Shown piece by piece: positions 17,327-25,257 of a DNA stretch of 64,000 bases (position 1 is its first letter; the number at the start of each line of letters is the position of its first letter). Origin of the DNA: Vallitalea sp. (lineage in GTDB: Bacteria > Bacillota > Clostridia > Lachnospirales > Vallitaleaceae); contig JAOASG010000071.1 in assembly GCA_025210235.1 (NCBI GenBank), positions 62,001-126,000 of the forward strand, written 5' to 3'. The position numbers and the translations under genes were made by a program. The notes under the pieces were generated by a model. That model worked only from the letters and a program-made list of their open reading frames with translations, was not told the DNA's origin and made no database searches.

Positions 17327-18067
17327 TTGGCGTGTAAAAATAATAATGTATTAGATGTTTTTAGTATGAAAGTAGTAAAGAAATTAAGAAAATTATTTTT
17401 GTGGAATAATGGAGAAATTCACTATATTGGTGGTAGTGAAGTATTGCCTGCTCCTCTAGGTAATGAAGAAGAATCAAGAATTATTGCATTGCTAGGAAGT
17501 GAAAATGACTTTAAGGTAAAATCTATTCTAATCGAGCATAATTTAAGACTTGTAGTATATATAGCTAAGAAATTTGAAAATACAGGTATAGGTGTAGAAG
17601 ATTTGATTTCTATTGGTACGATTGGATTAATTAAATCAATTAACACATTTAAACCAGATAAAAAGATTAAGTTGGCAACATATGCTTCTAGGTGCATAGA
17701 AAATGAAATACTTATGTATTTGAGGAGAAATAACAAGACAAAGTTAGAAATATCTATTGATGAACCACTAAATGTAGATTGGGACGGTAACGAATTACTT
17801 TTATCAGACATATTAGGTACTGAAGAGGATGTTATATATAAAAACATTGAAGAGGAAGTTGATAAAGAGTTATTAAAGAAAGCATTAAACAAGCTTTCTA
17901 ATAGGGAAAGAGTTATTGTAGAACTTAGATTTGGTCTTAAAACAGATGGAGAAGAGAAAACTCAGAAAGAGGTAGCTGATATGTTAGGGATTTCTCAGTC
18001 ATACATATCAAGGCTAGAGAAAAAAATTATAAAAAGATTGCAAAAGGAAATTATTAGAATGCAATAA
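17327..18067 (+). CDS. sigE: RNA polymerase sporulation sigma factor SigE (pro-sigma-E)
   Basis: Sigma-E drives early mother-cell transcription during sporulation. The protein begins with an amphipathic pro-sequence of about 25-30 residues (basic, with KLRKLFLW) ahead of the conserved [12 protein letters not shown], consistent with SpoIIGA processing. Region 2 has [30 protein letters not shown] and [17 protein letters not shown]. Region 4 has a helix-turn-helix in [20 protein letters not shown]. The length is 246 residues. The start is a TTG after GGGGGG, which may limit its translation. It is co-transcribed with spoIIGA. Confidence 0.97.
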   Translation: MACKNNNVLDVFSMKVVKKLRKLFLWNNGEIHYIGGSEVLPAPLGNEEESRIIALLGSENDFKVKSILIEHNLRLVVYIAKKFENTGIGVEDLISIGTIGLIKSINTFKPDKKIKLATYASRCIENEILMYLRRNNKTKLEISIDEPLNVDWDGNELLLSDILGTEEDVIYKNIEEEVDKELLKKALNKLSNRERVIVELRFGLKTDGEEKTQKEVADMLGISQSYISRLEKKIIKRLQKEIIRMQ

Positions 18068-18073
18068 AATAAC

Positions 18074-18102
18074 GTATAAATATATCACCGCTGGTAATCA
18101 TT
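18074..18102 (+). promoter_or_regulatory. Possible sigma-F/sigma-G type promoter of sigG
   Basis: GTATA at 18074-18078 followed after 14 bp by GGTAATCATT resembles the forespore -35 and -10 (GYATA and GGNNANAHT). Spacing and one -10 position deviate. Forespore control of sigG is expected from Bacillus, so position supports it, but the match is partial. Confidence 0.3.
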
Positions 18103-18202
18103 TTAATATAAGATTATTTCTACATTTTGTAGATTAGTCATTATAAGGAGATAGTAATATTATTTTAATAATAATTATTACAGGTTACGACAAAATGATT
18201 AC
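18094..18202 (+). promoter_or_regulatory. Structured region upstream of sigG
   Basis: GTAATCATTTT at 18094-18104 is exactly complementary to AAAATGATTAC at 18192-18202, whose end touches the sigG ribosome binding site CTGGAGGT. Between them, 18154-18181 forms an AT-rich 11-bp hairpin with one bulge (GTAATATTATT against AATAATTATTAC), and CTACA/TGTAG at about 18120 forms a small stem. Pairing of the outer arms would bring a stem next to the ribosome binding site and could dampen translation. Confidence 0.5.
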
Positions 18203-18214
18203 TGGAGGTAAAGT

Positions 18215-18991
18215 ATGGCATTAAATAAAGTTGAAATATGTGGTGTTAATACATCTAAATTACCAATATTAAAGAATAAAGAAAAAGAAGAATTATTTAA
18301 TAGAATTCTTGATGGAGACCTTAATGCCCGTGATGAGTATATTCACGGTAATTTAAGATTAGTGTTAAGTGTAATACAAAGATTTAGTAACTCAGGTGAA
18401 ATGGTAGATGATTTGTTTCAAGTGGGTTGTGTAGGATTAATTAAAGCAATTGATAACTTTGATATTACTCAAAATGTTAAGTTCTCCACATATGCCGTAC
18501 CCATGATAATAGGTGAGATAAGGAGATATTTGCGTGATAATAACAGTATTAGAGTCAGTAGGTCCCTTAGAGATACGGCTTATAAAGCATTACAGGCAAA
18601 AGAAAAGTTATTAAAACTAAATAATAAAGAACCTACAATTATGGATATCTCAAAAGAATTAGAGATGAAAAAAGAAGATGTTGTATTCGCTCTTGATGCT
18701 ATACAAGACCCGGTATCTTTATTTGAACCTGTATATAATGATGGTGGTGATTCATTATATATTATGGATCAAGTTAGTGATAAGAAAAATAAAGAAGAAA
18801 AGTGGGTACAATCAATAGCTCTTGGAGAAGCAATGAAAAAACTTCCTGATAGAGAATATAACATACTAAAACTTAGGTTTTACGAAGGGAAAACTCAGAT
18901 GGAAGTTGCTAGTGAAATAAGTATATCTCAAGCTCAAGTGTCGAGACTTGAAAAATCAGCTATAAGACATATGAAGAAATATTTAAACTAA
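18215..18991 (+). CDS. sigG: RNA polymerase sporulation sigma factor SigG
   Basis: Sigma-G is the late forespore sigma factor. The N-terminus MALNKVEICGVNTSKLPILKN matches the region unique to SigG (VEICGVDTSKLPVL in Bacillus). Region 2 includes NLRLVLSVIQRF, DDLFQVGCVGL and KFSTYAVPMIIGEIRRYLRDNN. Region 3 has VSRSLRDTAYKALQ. Region 4 ends in a helix-turn-helix, MEVASEISISQAQVSRLEKSA. The 258 residues match. It follows sigE by 147 bp of structured sequence that probably carries its own promoter. Readthrough from the spoIIG operon is also possible, as in Bacillus. Confidence 0.97.
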   Translation: MALNKVEICGVNTSKLPILKNKEKEELFNRILDGDLNARDEYIHGNLRLVLSVIQRFSNSGEMVDDLFQVGCVGLIKAIDNFDITQNVKFSTYAVPMIIGEIRRYLRDNNSIRVSRSLRDTAYKALQAKEKLLKLNNKEPTIMDISKELEMKKEDVVFALDAIQDPVSLFEPVYNDGGDSLYIMDQVSDKKNKEEKWVQSIALGEAMKKLPDREYNILKLRFYEGKTQMEVASEISISQAQVSRLEKSAIRHMKKYLN

Positions 18992-19022
18992 TATTTAATA
19001 TGCATCTAGGGGGAAGCTATAG

Positions 19023-19286
19023 ATGGTTAGAATATATGATATGAAACAAAAAGAAGTTATTAATTCTAATGATGGGATTAGGCTAGGATTTATAAGTGAT
19101 ATTGAAGTTGACTTACAAGAAGGAAAATTACTTAAAATAATTGTGCCTGGTCCTGCAAAACTATTCGGTATGTTTGGTCGAGAAAAAGAATACCAAATTC
19201 CTTGGGATAAAATAAGGAAGATTGGAGAAGATATTATTCTAGTTGACATTAATGTAGAAAAAGATTTAGTTCAATCTGATTATTAA
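19023..19286 (+). CDS. YlmC/YmxH family PRC-barrel sporulation protein
   Basis: This is an 87-residue PRC-barrel protein of the YlmC/YmxH family, common in endospore formers. Its molecular role is unknown. The conserved pattern is an N-terminal DMKQKEVINSNDGIRLGFISDIEVD, a short beta-barrel with KLLKIIVPGP, then FGREKEYQIPWDKIRKIGEDIILVD. The start ATG has GGGGGAAGC upstream. It directly follows sigG, as ylmC-type genes often lie near the spoIIG-sigG locus. A late sporulation role is inferred from family naming and position only. Confidence 0.88.
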   Translation: MVRIYDMKQKEVINSNDGIRLGFISDIEVDLQEGKLLKIIVPGPAKLFGMFGREKEYQIPWDKIRKIGEDIILVDINVEKDLVQSDY

Positions 19287-19300
19287 TCTTCTTGCATTTA

Positions 19301-19364
19301 AGGAAAGTTCTATAATTAAGTAAATGAGATAAGAGCATTCTCATTTACGTTAAGAAATTTTCCT
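19301..19364. repeat. Long imperfect hairpin between the ylmC-like gene and nrdR
   Basis: The left arm 19301-19329 begins AGGAAAGTTC and ends GTAAATGAGA. The right arm 19339-19364 begins TCTCATTTAC and ends ATTTTCCT. The ten bases next to the loop pair perfectly and so do the outermost six, with internal bulges between. No U-tract follows, so it is not a typical terminator. From 19365 to the nrdR ribosome binding site there is only an 8-bp outer stem AGATATAA/TTATATCT. Confidence 0.65.
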
Positions 19365-19488
19365 AAGTCTGAAATATTCCTTGGCAGATATAATGTGACG
19401 TAGTAACTTTTCGTAGTTGACCTTTTGGTACTTATATCTTATAATATGACTAATAATATAAGATTAAGTTGAAAGAGGGGATAGACTT

Positions 19489-19944
19489 ATGAGATGTCCA
19501 TTTTGTAATGAGGAAGTAACTAAAGTAGTTGATTCAAGACCATCAGATGAAAATAATTTAATTAGAAGAAGAAGGCAATGCGAAACATGTGGTAAAAGAT
19601 TTACTACATATGAGAAAATAGAGACAATACCCTTAGTTATTATTAAAAAAGATAAGACAAGAGAGCCTTATAATAGAAATAAATTAATGAATGGTGTTGT
19701 TAGATCGTGTCATAAGAGATCAGTTTCTATGAATGAAATTGAAGCTTTAGTAGATGATATTGAAAATAATCTTTATAATTCACTAAAAAAGGAAATTAAA
19801 AGTAAAGATATTGGAGAAAAAGTAATGGAAAAGCTTAAGACAATAGATGAAGTTGCTTACGTTAGGTTTGCTTCAATTTATCGTGAATTTAAAGATATTA
19901 ATACTTTTATGGATGAACTGAAAAAAATATTAAATGATAAATAA
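19489..19944 (+). CDS. nrdR: Transcriptional repressor NrdR
   Basis: NrdR represses ribonucleotide reductase operons in response to dATP and ATP. The N-terminal zinc ribbon is complete (CPFC at residues 3-6 and CETC at about 31-34), followed by the basic [20 protein letters not shown] stretch. The ATP-cone domain then begins at about residue 47 ([19 protein letters not shown]). The 151 residues match. GAGGGGAT precedes the ATG. It is monocistronic in appearance, with a strong terminator directly after the stop. Confidence 0.97.
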   Translation: MRCPFCNEEVTKVVDSRPSDENNLIRRRRQCETCGKRFTTYEKIETIPLVIIKKDKTREPYNRNKLMNGVVRSCHKRSVSMNEIEALVDDIENNLYNSLKKEIKSKDIGEKVMEKLKTIDEVAYVRFASIYREFKDINTFMDELKKILNDK

Positions 19945-19967
19945 AAGACTTCTTTTGAAGTCTTTTT
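19943..19967 (+). terminator. Intrinsic terminator after nrdR
   Basis: AAAAGACTTC at 19943-19952 and GAAGTCTTTT at 19957-19966 form a perfect 10-bp stem around TTTT and run into a T tract. It overlaps the nrdR stop codon. Confidence 0.9.
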
Positions 19968-20131
19968 GTCTTTTGGGGTTTTTATTATTTTATGATAAAT
20001 TGTTTTTAAATATAATTTGCTTGAAATTTATGGTATAATAAGGTAAATTGTTAAAATTGCCATTTGTAAGAAAATTAACAATGAATAAATAGGTATTCAG
20101 TAAACGGTTATAATGATATTAGGAGGATAAA

Positions 20132-21667
20132 ATGTTTAATAGGGTTTATAGTGCAGCATTAATGGGGATAGATGGTTATATGGTAGGAGTCGAGGTTGAT
20201 ATATCAAGTGGATTTCCTAAACTTGATTTAGTAGGATTACCGGATTGCGCTGTAAAAGAGTCAATAGAGCGAGTGAGGACATCAATTAATAATTCAGGTT
20301 ATGAATTTCCATGTAAGAGAATTACAGTTAATTTAGCTCCAGCTGATATAAGAAAAGAAGGACCTTCCTTTGATTTACCAATTGCTATTGGTATTTTATC
20401 TTGTATGGAAATAATTAATAGTGAATCGTTGAATAAAACATTGATTATTGGAGAGTTATCTCTAAATGGAGAGGTTCAACAAGTAAATGGAATACTTCCA
20501 ATAGTGTACTGTGCTTACCAAAAAGGTTTTACACGATGTATTATTCCATGGGATAATGTTGAGGAAGGCGCAGTAGTAGAAGGTATTGATGTTATTGGAG
20601 TTAATAATTTGACAGAAGTAGTTAGATTATTAAATGATGAAATAAAAATACAACCAAAAAAAATAAACATAAAAGAACTATTTGCAAAAGGACAAATAAC
20701 TGATGAAGATATAGTTGATTTTAGTGATATTAAAGGTCAAGAGAATGCTAGAAGGGCATTAGAAATAGCAGCAGCAGGGGCTCATAATATTATGATGATA
20801 GGACCACCAGGTTCAGGCAAAACCATGATGGCAAAAAGATTGCCTACAATTCTACCAGATTTGACGTTTGAAGAAAGTGTTGATATAACTAAAATATATA
20901 GTGTATCAGGGCTGTTAAAAAAAGATCAATCTTTAGTTTTGAAACGACCATTTCGAGCTCCTCACCATACAGTATCTAATTCTGCATTAACTGGAGGAGG
21001 GAGAATTCCAAAACCTGGAGAAATTAGTTTATCTCATAATGGGGTATTATTCTTAGATGAAATGCCTGAATTTAATAAAAGTGTATTAGAAATAATGAGG
21101 CAACCTCTAGAAGATGGACAAGTAACTATTTCAAGAGTTAATGCAACAATTACATATCCAGCTAATTTTATGCTTATCGCCTCGATGAATCTTTGTCCAT
21201 GCGGATTCTATCCCGATAAAGAAAAATGTAATTGTACTCCAATACAAATTAAACGCTATCTTAATAAAATATCGGGACCTTTACTTGATAGAATAGATTT
21301 GCATGTTGAAGCTAATAATGTAGATTATAAAGACCTTAGCCAAGTAAATAAAAGCGAATCTTCAAAACAGATTAAAGAGAGGGTTATGAAAGCTCATAAA
21401 ATACAGCAAATAAGATATAAAAATAGTCATATTTATTTTAATTCTAATTTGAGTTCTTCACATATAAATAAATATTGTTCATTAGATGAAAAAGGTGAAG
21501 AAATGATGAGTTTAGCATTTAAAAAACTAGATTTAAGTGCTAGAGCTTATCACAGGATATTAAAAGTAGCACGAACTATAGCAGATTTAGATGGTAAAGA
21601 AAATATTCAAGAAAAACATCTTGCAGAAGCAATCCAATATCGTTCTCTTGATCGAAACTATTTATGA
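20132..21667 (+). CDS. comM: YifB/ComM family Mg chelatase-like AAA+ ATPase
   Basis: ComM is a hexameric AAA+ helicase that promotes branch migration during natural transformation in Gram-negatives. The role of clostridial YifB is less certain. The N-terminal ChlI/Lon-like domain (residues 1-170) has NLAPADIRKEG and FDLPIAIGIL. Walker A GPPGSGKT is at residues 224-231 and Walker B is in VLFLDEMPEF. A Cys cluster CPCGFYPDKEKCNC follows and may bind zinc. The C-terminal domain has LSARAYHRILKVARTIADLDG. The 511 residues match the family. The neighbouring dprA, also a transformation protein, fits a DNA-uptake theme, with alr-femX between them. Confidence 0.92.
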   Translation: MFNRVYSAALMGIDGYMVGVEVDISSGFPKLDLVGLPDCAVKESIERVRTSINNSGYEFPCKRITVNLAPADIRKEGPSFDLPIAIGILSCMEIINSESLNKTLIIGELSLNGEVQQVNGILPIVYCAYQKGFTRCIIPWDNVEEGAVVEGIDVIGVNNLTEVVRLLNDEIKIQPKKINIKELFAKGQITDEDIVDFSDIKGQENARRALEIAAAGAHNIMMIGPPGSGKTMMAKRLPTILPDLTFEESVDITKIYSVSGLLKKDQSLVLKRPFRAPHHTVSNSALTGGGRIPKPGEISLSHNGVLFLDEMPEFNKSVLEIMRQPLEDGQVTISRVNATITYPANFMLIASMNLCPCGFYPDKEKCNCTPIQIKRYLNKISGPLLDRIDLHVEANNVDYKDLSQVNKSESSKQIKERVMKAHKIQQIRYKNSHIYFNSNLSSSHINKYCSLDEKGEEMMSLAFKKLDLSARAYHRILKVARTIADLDGKENIQEKHLAEAIQYRSLDRNYL

Positions 21668-21726
21668 TTAATCCACAATTATAACTATCAAAAATTTTAT
21701 ATGTTTGTTTATATTTAGTAATTATC

Positions 21727-21755
21727 TTGAAATTATTATATGAACTGTTTATAAT
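21727..21755 (+). promoter_or_regulatory. Putative sigma-A promoter of the alr-femX genes
   Basis: TTGAAA at 21727-21732 and TATAAT at 21750-21755 are 17 bp apart, a near-consensus vegetative promoter about 45 bp before the racemase start. Confidence 0.7.
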
Positions 21756-21797
21756 GTTAAATTGGGGAAATTAAAAGGGAAATGAAGGAGGCAGGAG

Positions 21798-22904
21798 ATG
21801 TCTGATATATATTTAGAAGTTAACCTTCATAATTTATATTATAATCTATCTAAGATTAGAAAAGAATTAAATCAACATACAATGATTATGGCTGTTGTAA
21901 AAGGTAATGCTTATGGTCATGGAAGTATAGAGATTTCAAAAGCATTAAGTCAAGAAATAGATTATTTAGGAGTAGGATTACTCAATGAAGGTGTTGAACT
22001 TAGAACAAATGGTGTTAAAGCTCCTATATTTTTAATGGGTCCCACAGATGATTTTGAAACAGTTTATAGTAATAATATTACAATAAGTATATGTTCGATT
22101 ACTCAGTTAGAAAAACTTATTGAATGGACAAATACTAATAAGAAGGAAATTAAATTTCATATAAAAGTTGAAACAGGTATGAATAGATTTGGCATTAATT
22201 ATGATCAAATGGAAAAAGTTAAATTTTTATGTGAGAATTCATCATATTCAATATTAGAAGGAGTTTATTCACATTTTGCAACAACATACAAAAACAATAA
22301 AAAGCATGTACAAAAACAAAAGGATAAGTTTGATAAATATATAGAGTTTTTTAACCAATATAATAATAAAATATATTATCACATTGCCAATAGCGAGAAT
22401 GCAATCGATTATAAAGAAGCTCATTATAATATGGTTAGAATAGGAAATGCACTATATGGTCCATGTAATAGTAAAAAAAATATTGGACTATTAAAAATTG
22501 CGAATCTAAAAGCGAGAGTTGTTTATACCAAAAAAGTAATGGCTGGAGAAAATATAGGATATGGGAACAACTATAAATCAAAAAATGAAATGAATATAGG
22601 AATAATTTCAATGGGTTTTTACAGTGGATTGGGATTAATAAAAAAACCTTTGGGTTCTAAATTTTCTTCAGTTACTATATATTATTTAAAAGAAATATAT
22701 AGATATTTATTTAAGAATAAAACAGTTATTTATTATAAGGGTAGGCCATTAGATATATTAGGAAAACCTAATATGCAGTATACGATTATTGATTTAAGTA
22801 AAATAAAAGAAATTCAAGAAAATCTAGAAGTAGAGATCAAAGTATCGCCTATTTTTGTACAAGACAATATTAAAAGGACATATATTTCGGAGGTAAAAAG
22901 TTAA
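21798..22904 (+). CDS. alr: Alanine racemase family protein (PLP-dependent), divergent C-terminus
   Basis: This is a fold-type III PLP racemase that interconverts L- and D-alanine or a related amino acid. The PLP lysine is K35 in AVVKGNAYGHG. Other barrel motifs are present: KVETGMNRFGI, YSHFA, HIANSENAI and MVRIGNALYGP. The C-terminal catalytic tyrosine region is recognisable (IGYGNNY). The usual IGYADG is MGFYSG, and the usual CMDQ/CMDM gate motif is NMQYT. An extra hydrophobic stretch of about 25 residues (around residues 290-315) lies between them. It overlaps the following femX-like gene by one base, so the two are translationally coupled. Substrate may differ from alanine; that is open. 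Confidence 0.85.
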   Translation: MSDIYLEVNLHNLYYNLSKIRKELNQHTMIMAVVKGNAYGHGSIEISKALSQEIDYLGVGLLNEGVELRTNGVKAPIFLMGPTDDFETVYSNNITISICSITQLEKLIEWTNTNKKEIKFHIKVETGMNRFGINYDQMEKVKFLCENSSYSILEGVYSHFATTYKNNKKHVQKQKDKFDKYIEFFNQYNNKIYYHIANSENAIDYKEAHYNMVRIGNALYGPCNSKKNIGLLKIANLKARVVYTKKVMAGENIGYGNNYKSKNEMNIGIISMGFYSGLGLIKKPLGSKFSSVTIYYLKEIYRYLFKNKTVIYYKGRPLDILGKPNMQYTIIDLSKIKEIQENLEVEIKVSPIFVQDNIKRTYISEVKS

Positions 22905-24133
22905 TGAAGTTTGTTACACATATAGATGAAAAAAGATTTACTGATTTTAATGAAAAACACCCTAATGGGCATGCATTACAGTCAATAGAATGGGGTGAAC
23001 TTAAAAGCATAGGAGAATGGACAAGAGAGCTTGTTGGGCTTGAAGATGATAATGGAGAGTTAATTGCTGGTGCAATGGTACTAAGAAGAAAATTACCTGT
23101 ATTATCAAAGTTTATATTATATGCTCCAAGAGGATATGTATTAGATTATAATGATATTAAACTGATTAAAGAATTTACCGAAAAAATAAAACAATATGCA
23201 AAAAAAACAAAAGCAATTTTTGTTAAGATAGATCCATGTATAATTTATAAAGAGAGAACTATTGATGGGGATATAAAAGAAGATGGAATTGATAATACAA
23301 AACTTATAGAGTCTATGAAGTCAATGGGATATGCTCATAAAGGAACAAATCTTGATTTTGAAGGTATTCAACCTAGATTTGTTTTTAAATTAGATATAGA
23401 TAAAGAAAAAGAAAAATTACTTAAAAGTTTTCATCATAAAACAAGATATAACATTAGATTAGCAGAAAAAAAAGATGTAGAAATATACGAAGGGGATTTA
23501 AATGACTTAAAAGATTTTGAAAGAATAATGCGTGTTACAGGAGCTAGGGATGGATTTATTACTCGCCCTCTAAAGTATTTCGAAGATATGTATAAAACTA
23601 TGGAAAAACAAGGGAAAATGAAATTATTCATGGCAAAGTATAATGTTATAAAAGCTTTAGAAAAGGCAGAAATAGATCTTGATAAAGAAATAAATTCAAA
23701 AAAACCTAACGAAGATAGAATTAAAAAATTACAAAAAGAGATTCCAAAAATGAAAGACTTAGCTAAGCAAAATAAAGATGGAATTGTAGTATCGGGAGCA
23801 ATAATATTAATTAACGGAAAAAAAGCTTGGTATTTATATGGGGCAAGTGATAATTTGTATAGAAATATAATGCCTAACTATTTATTGCAATGGGAAATGA
23901 TTAAGTATTCAATGGACCGTGGTTGTACATTATATGATTTTAGAGGTATTTCTGGTAATCTTGATCCTAACCATCACTTATATGGTTTATATAGATTTAA
24001 AAAAGGGTTTAACGGAGATTTTGTTGAATATATAGGGGAATTTGATTTAGTAGTTAATAGATTTTTTTATAATTTGTGGGAGTTTTGGTTGCCTAAATTT
24101 AAAAAGGTAGTAACAAAAATAAAAAAGAAATAG
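22904..24133 (+). CDS. FemABX family peptidoglycan bridge aminoacyltransferase
   Basis: FemABX proteins transfer amino acids from aminoacyl-tRNA to the side chain of lipid II or UDP-MurNAc-pentapeptide at the cytoplasmic membrane face. Two GNAT-like halves are seen, with the family motifs SFHHKTRYNIRLAEKK, ARDGFITRPLKYFEDM and the C-terminal YDFRGISGNLDPNHHLYGLYRFKKGF. A charged helical insert at about residues 245-295 corresponds to the coiled-coil arm that grips tRNA. The 409 residues are normal. The start ATG overlaps the racemase stop (TAATG). Since MurE looks mDAP-specific, a classical Lys-branch bridge is not expected and the acceptor is uncertain. Confidence 0.9.
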   Translation: MKFVTHIDEKRFTDFNEKHPNGHALQSIEWGELKSIGEWTRELVGLEDDNGELIAGAMVLRRKLPVLSKFILYAPRGYVLDYNDIKLIKEFTEKIKQYAKKTKAIFVKIDPCIIYKERTIDGDIKEDGIDNTKLIESMKSMGYAHKGTNLDFEGIQPRFVFKLDIDKEKEKLLKSFHHKTRYNIRLAEKKDVEIYEGDLNDLKDFERIMRVTGARDGFITRPLKYFEDMYKTMEKQGKMKLFMAKYNVIKALEKAEIDLDKEINSKKPNEDRIKKLQKEIPKMKDLAKQNKDGIVVSGAIILINGKKAWYLYGASDNLYRNIMPNYLLQWEMIKYSMDRGCTLYDFRGISGNLDPNHHLYGLYRFKKGFNGDFVEYIGEFDLVVNRFFYNLWEFWLPKFKKVVTKIKKK

Positions 24134-24156
24134 ACAAGTAACTTATGGGGGGTAAA

Positions 24157-25245
24157 ATGGAACAAGAACATTATTGGTTATGGTTAAAAAATATAAAAGG
24201 TATAGGTATTAAGAAAACCAAATATCTTTTGAATCATTTTGAAAAACCAAAGTTTATATGGGAAGCAAACGATGAGCAACTTACTAATGTAAAGGGGATT
24301 AGTGAATTAGATAGAAAAAGAATACTGGAATCTAGAAATAAACAAAGTATAATAAAATATTATAATAAATTGAGAGAAAATAATATTAAATTTTATTCAA
24401 TAAAACATGATGATTATCCTATGAACCTTAAAAATATTTATGATTCTCCATATGGGGTATATATTAAAGGTACATTAGAAAAAGATGCTCCAATTATTGC
24501 AATTGTAGGAGCGAGAAATTGTTCAGAATATGGAAGGCAGGTAGCAAAACTATTTGCAAGAGAATTAGCAAAAATGGGGATAATAATTATTAGTGGTATG
24601 GCAAGAGGTATAGATACAGCAGCTCATATAGGAGCATTAGAAGGTGGTGGAAAAACATATGCTGTTCTTGGATGTGGAGTTAATATTTGTTATCCAAAAG
24701 AAAATTATCGTTTAATGAATGATATAAGCAAAAACGGAGCAATTATTTCAGAATTTAATATTAATCAAACACCAAAAGCAGGGAATTTTCCTTTAAGGAA
24801 TAGAATAATAAGTGGTATAAGTGATGGAGTTTTGGTAGTTGAGGCTGCAAAAAAAAGCGGGTCATTAATTACTGTGGACCAAGCATTAGATCAAGGAAGA
24901 GATGTATATAGTGTACCTGGTAGAGTTATTGATAAAAATAGTGAAGGTACTAATAATTTGATAAAAATGGGTGCTAAAATGGTAACTAATGTTGATGACA
25001 TCTTAGAGGAAATTAGTATTAAATATAGTAGTCAAAAACAAAAAAATTCAGAAAATATTAATTTAATACTTGCAGAAAGTGAAAAAATAGTGTATTCTTG
25101 TTTAAGTTTAGAACCTTTATTTATAAATGATATACATATAAAATCAAAAATACCAATCGATGAATTGATGGTAATACTAACAAAACTAGAATTTAAAGGC
25201 GTAATAGAACAACTACCGAACAAATATTTTATTAAAAAATTGTAG
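24157..25245 (+). CDS. dprA: DNA-processing protein DprA
   Basis: DprA binds incoming single-stranded DNA and loads RecA during transformation. It is also widely conserved in non-competent bacteria. An N-terminal SAM-like helical region (WLWLKNIKGIGIKKTKYLL) precedes the Rossmann-fold core with VGARNCSEYGRQ, SGMARGIDTAAHIGAL, GCGVNICYPKEN and FPLRNRIISG. A C-terminal winged-helix domain covers about residues 290-362. I start it at ATG 24157 because GGGGGGT at 24147-24153 is its ribosome binding site. An ATG at 24145 lies before that site. topA follows after 12 bp, the same order as in Bacillus. Confidence 0.95.
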   Translation: MEQEHYWLWLKNIKGIGIKKTKYLLNHFEKPKFIWEANDEQLTNVKGISELDRKRILESRNKQSIIKYYNKLRENNIKFYSIKHDDYPMNLKNIYDSPYGVYIKGTLEKDAPIIAIVGARNCSEYGRQVAKLFARELAKMGIIIISGMARGIDTAAHIGALEGGGKTYAVLGCGVNICYPKENYRLMNDISKNGAIISEFNINQTPKAGNFPLRNRIISGISDGVLVVEAAKKSGSLITVDQALDQGRDVYSVPGRVIDKNSEGTNNLIKMGAKMVTNVDDILEEISIKYSSQKQKNSENINLILAESEKIVYSCLSLEPLFINDIHIKSKIPIDELMVILTKLEFKGVIEQLPNKYFIKKL

Positions 25246-25257
25246 TGGAGGGTAAAA

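Noticed and set aside
20047..20082. ATTGTTAA/TTAACAAT inverted repeat before comM as an operator
   Set aside because: An 8-bp AT-rich match with no aligned promoter is within chance expectation here; I could not define -35 and -10 elements around it.
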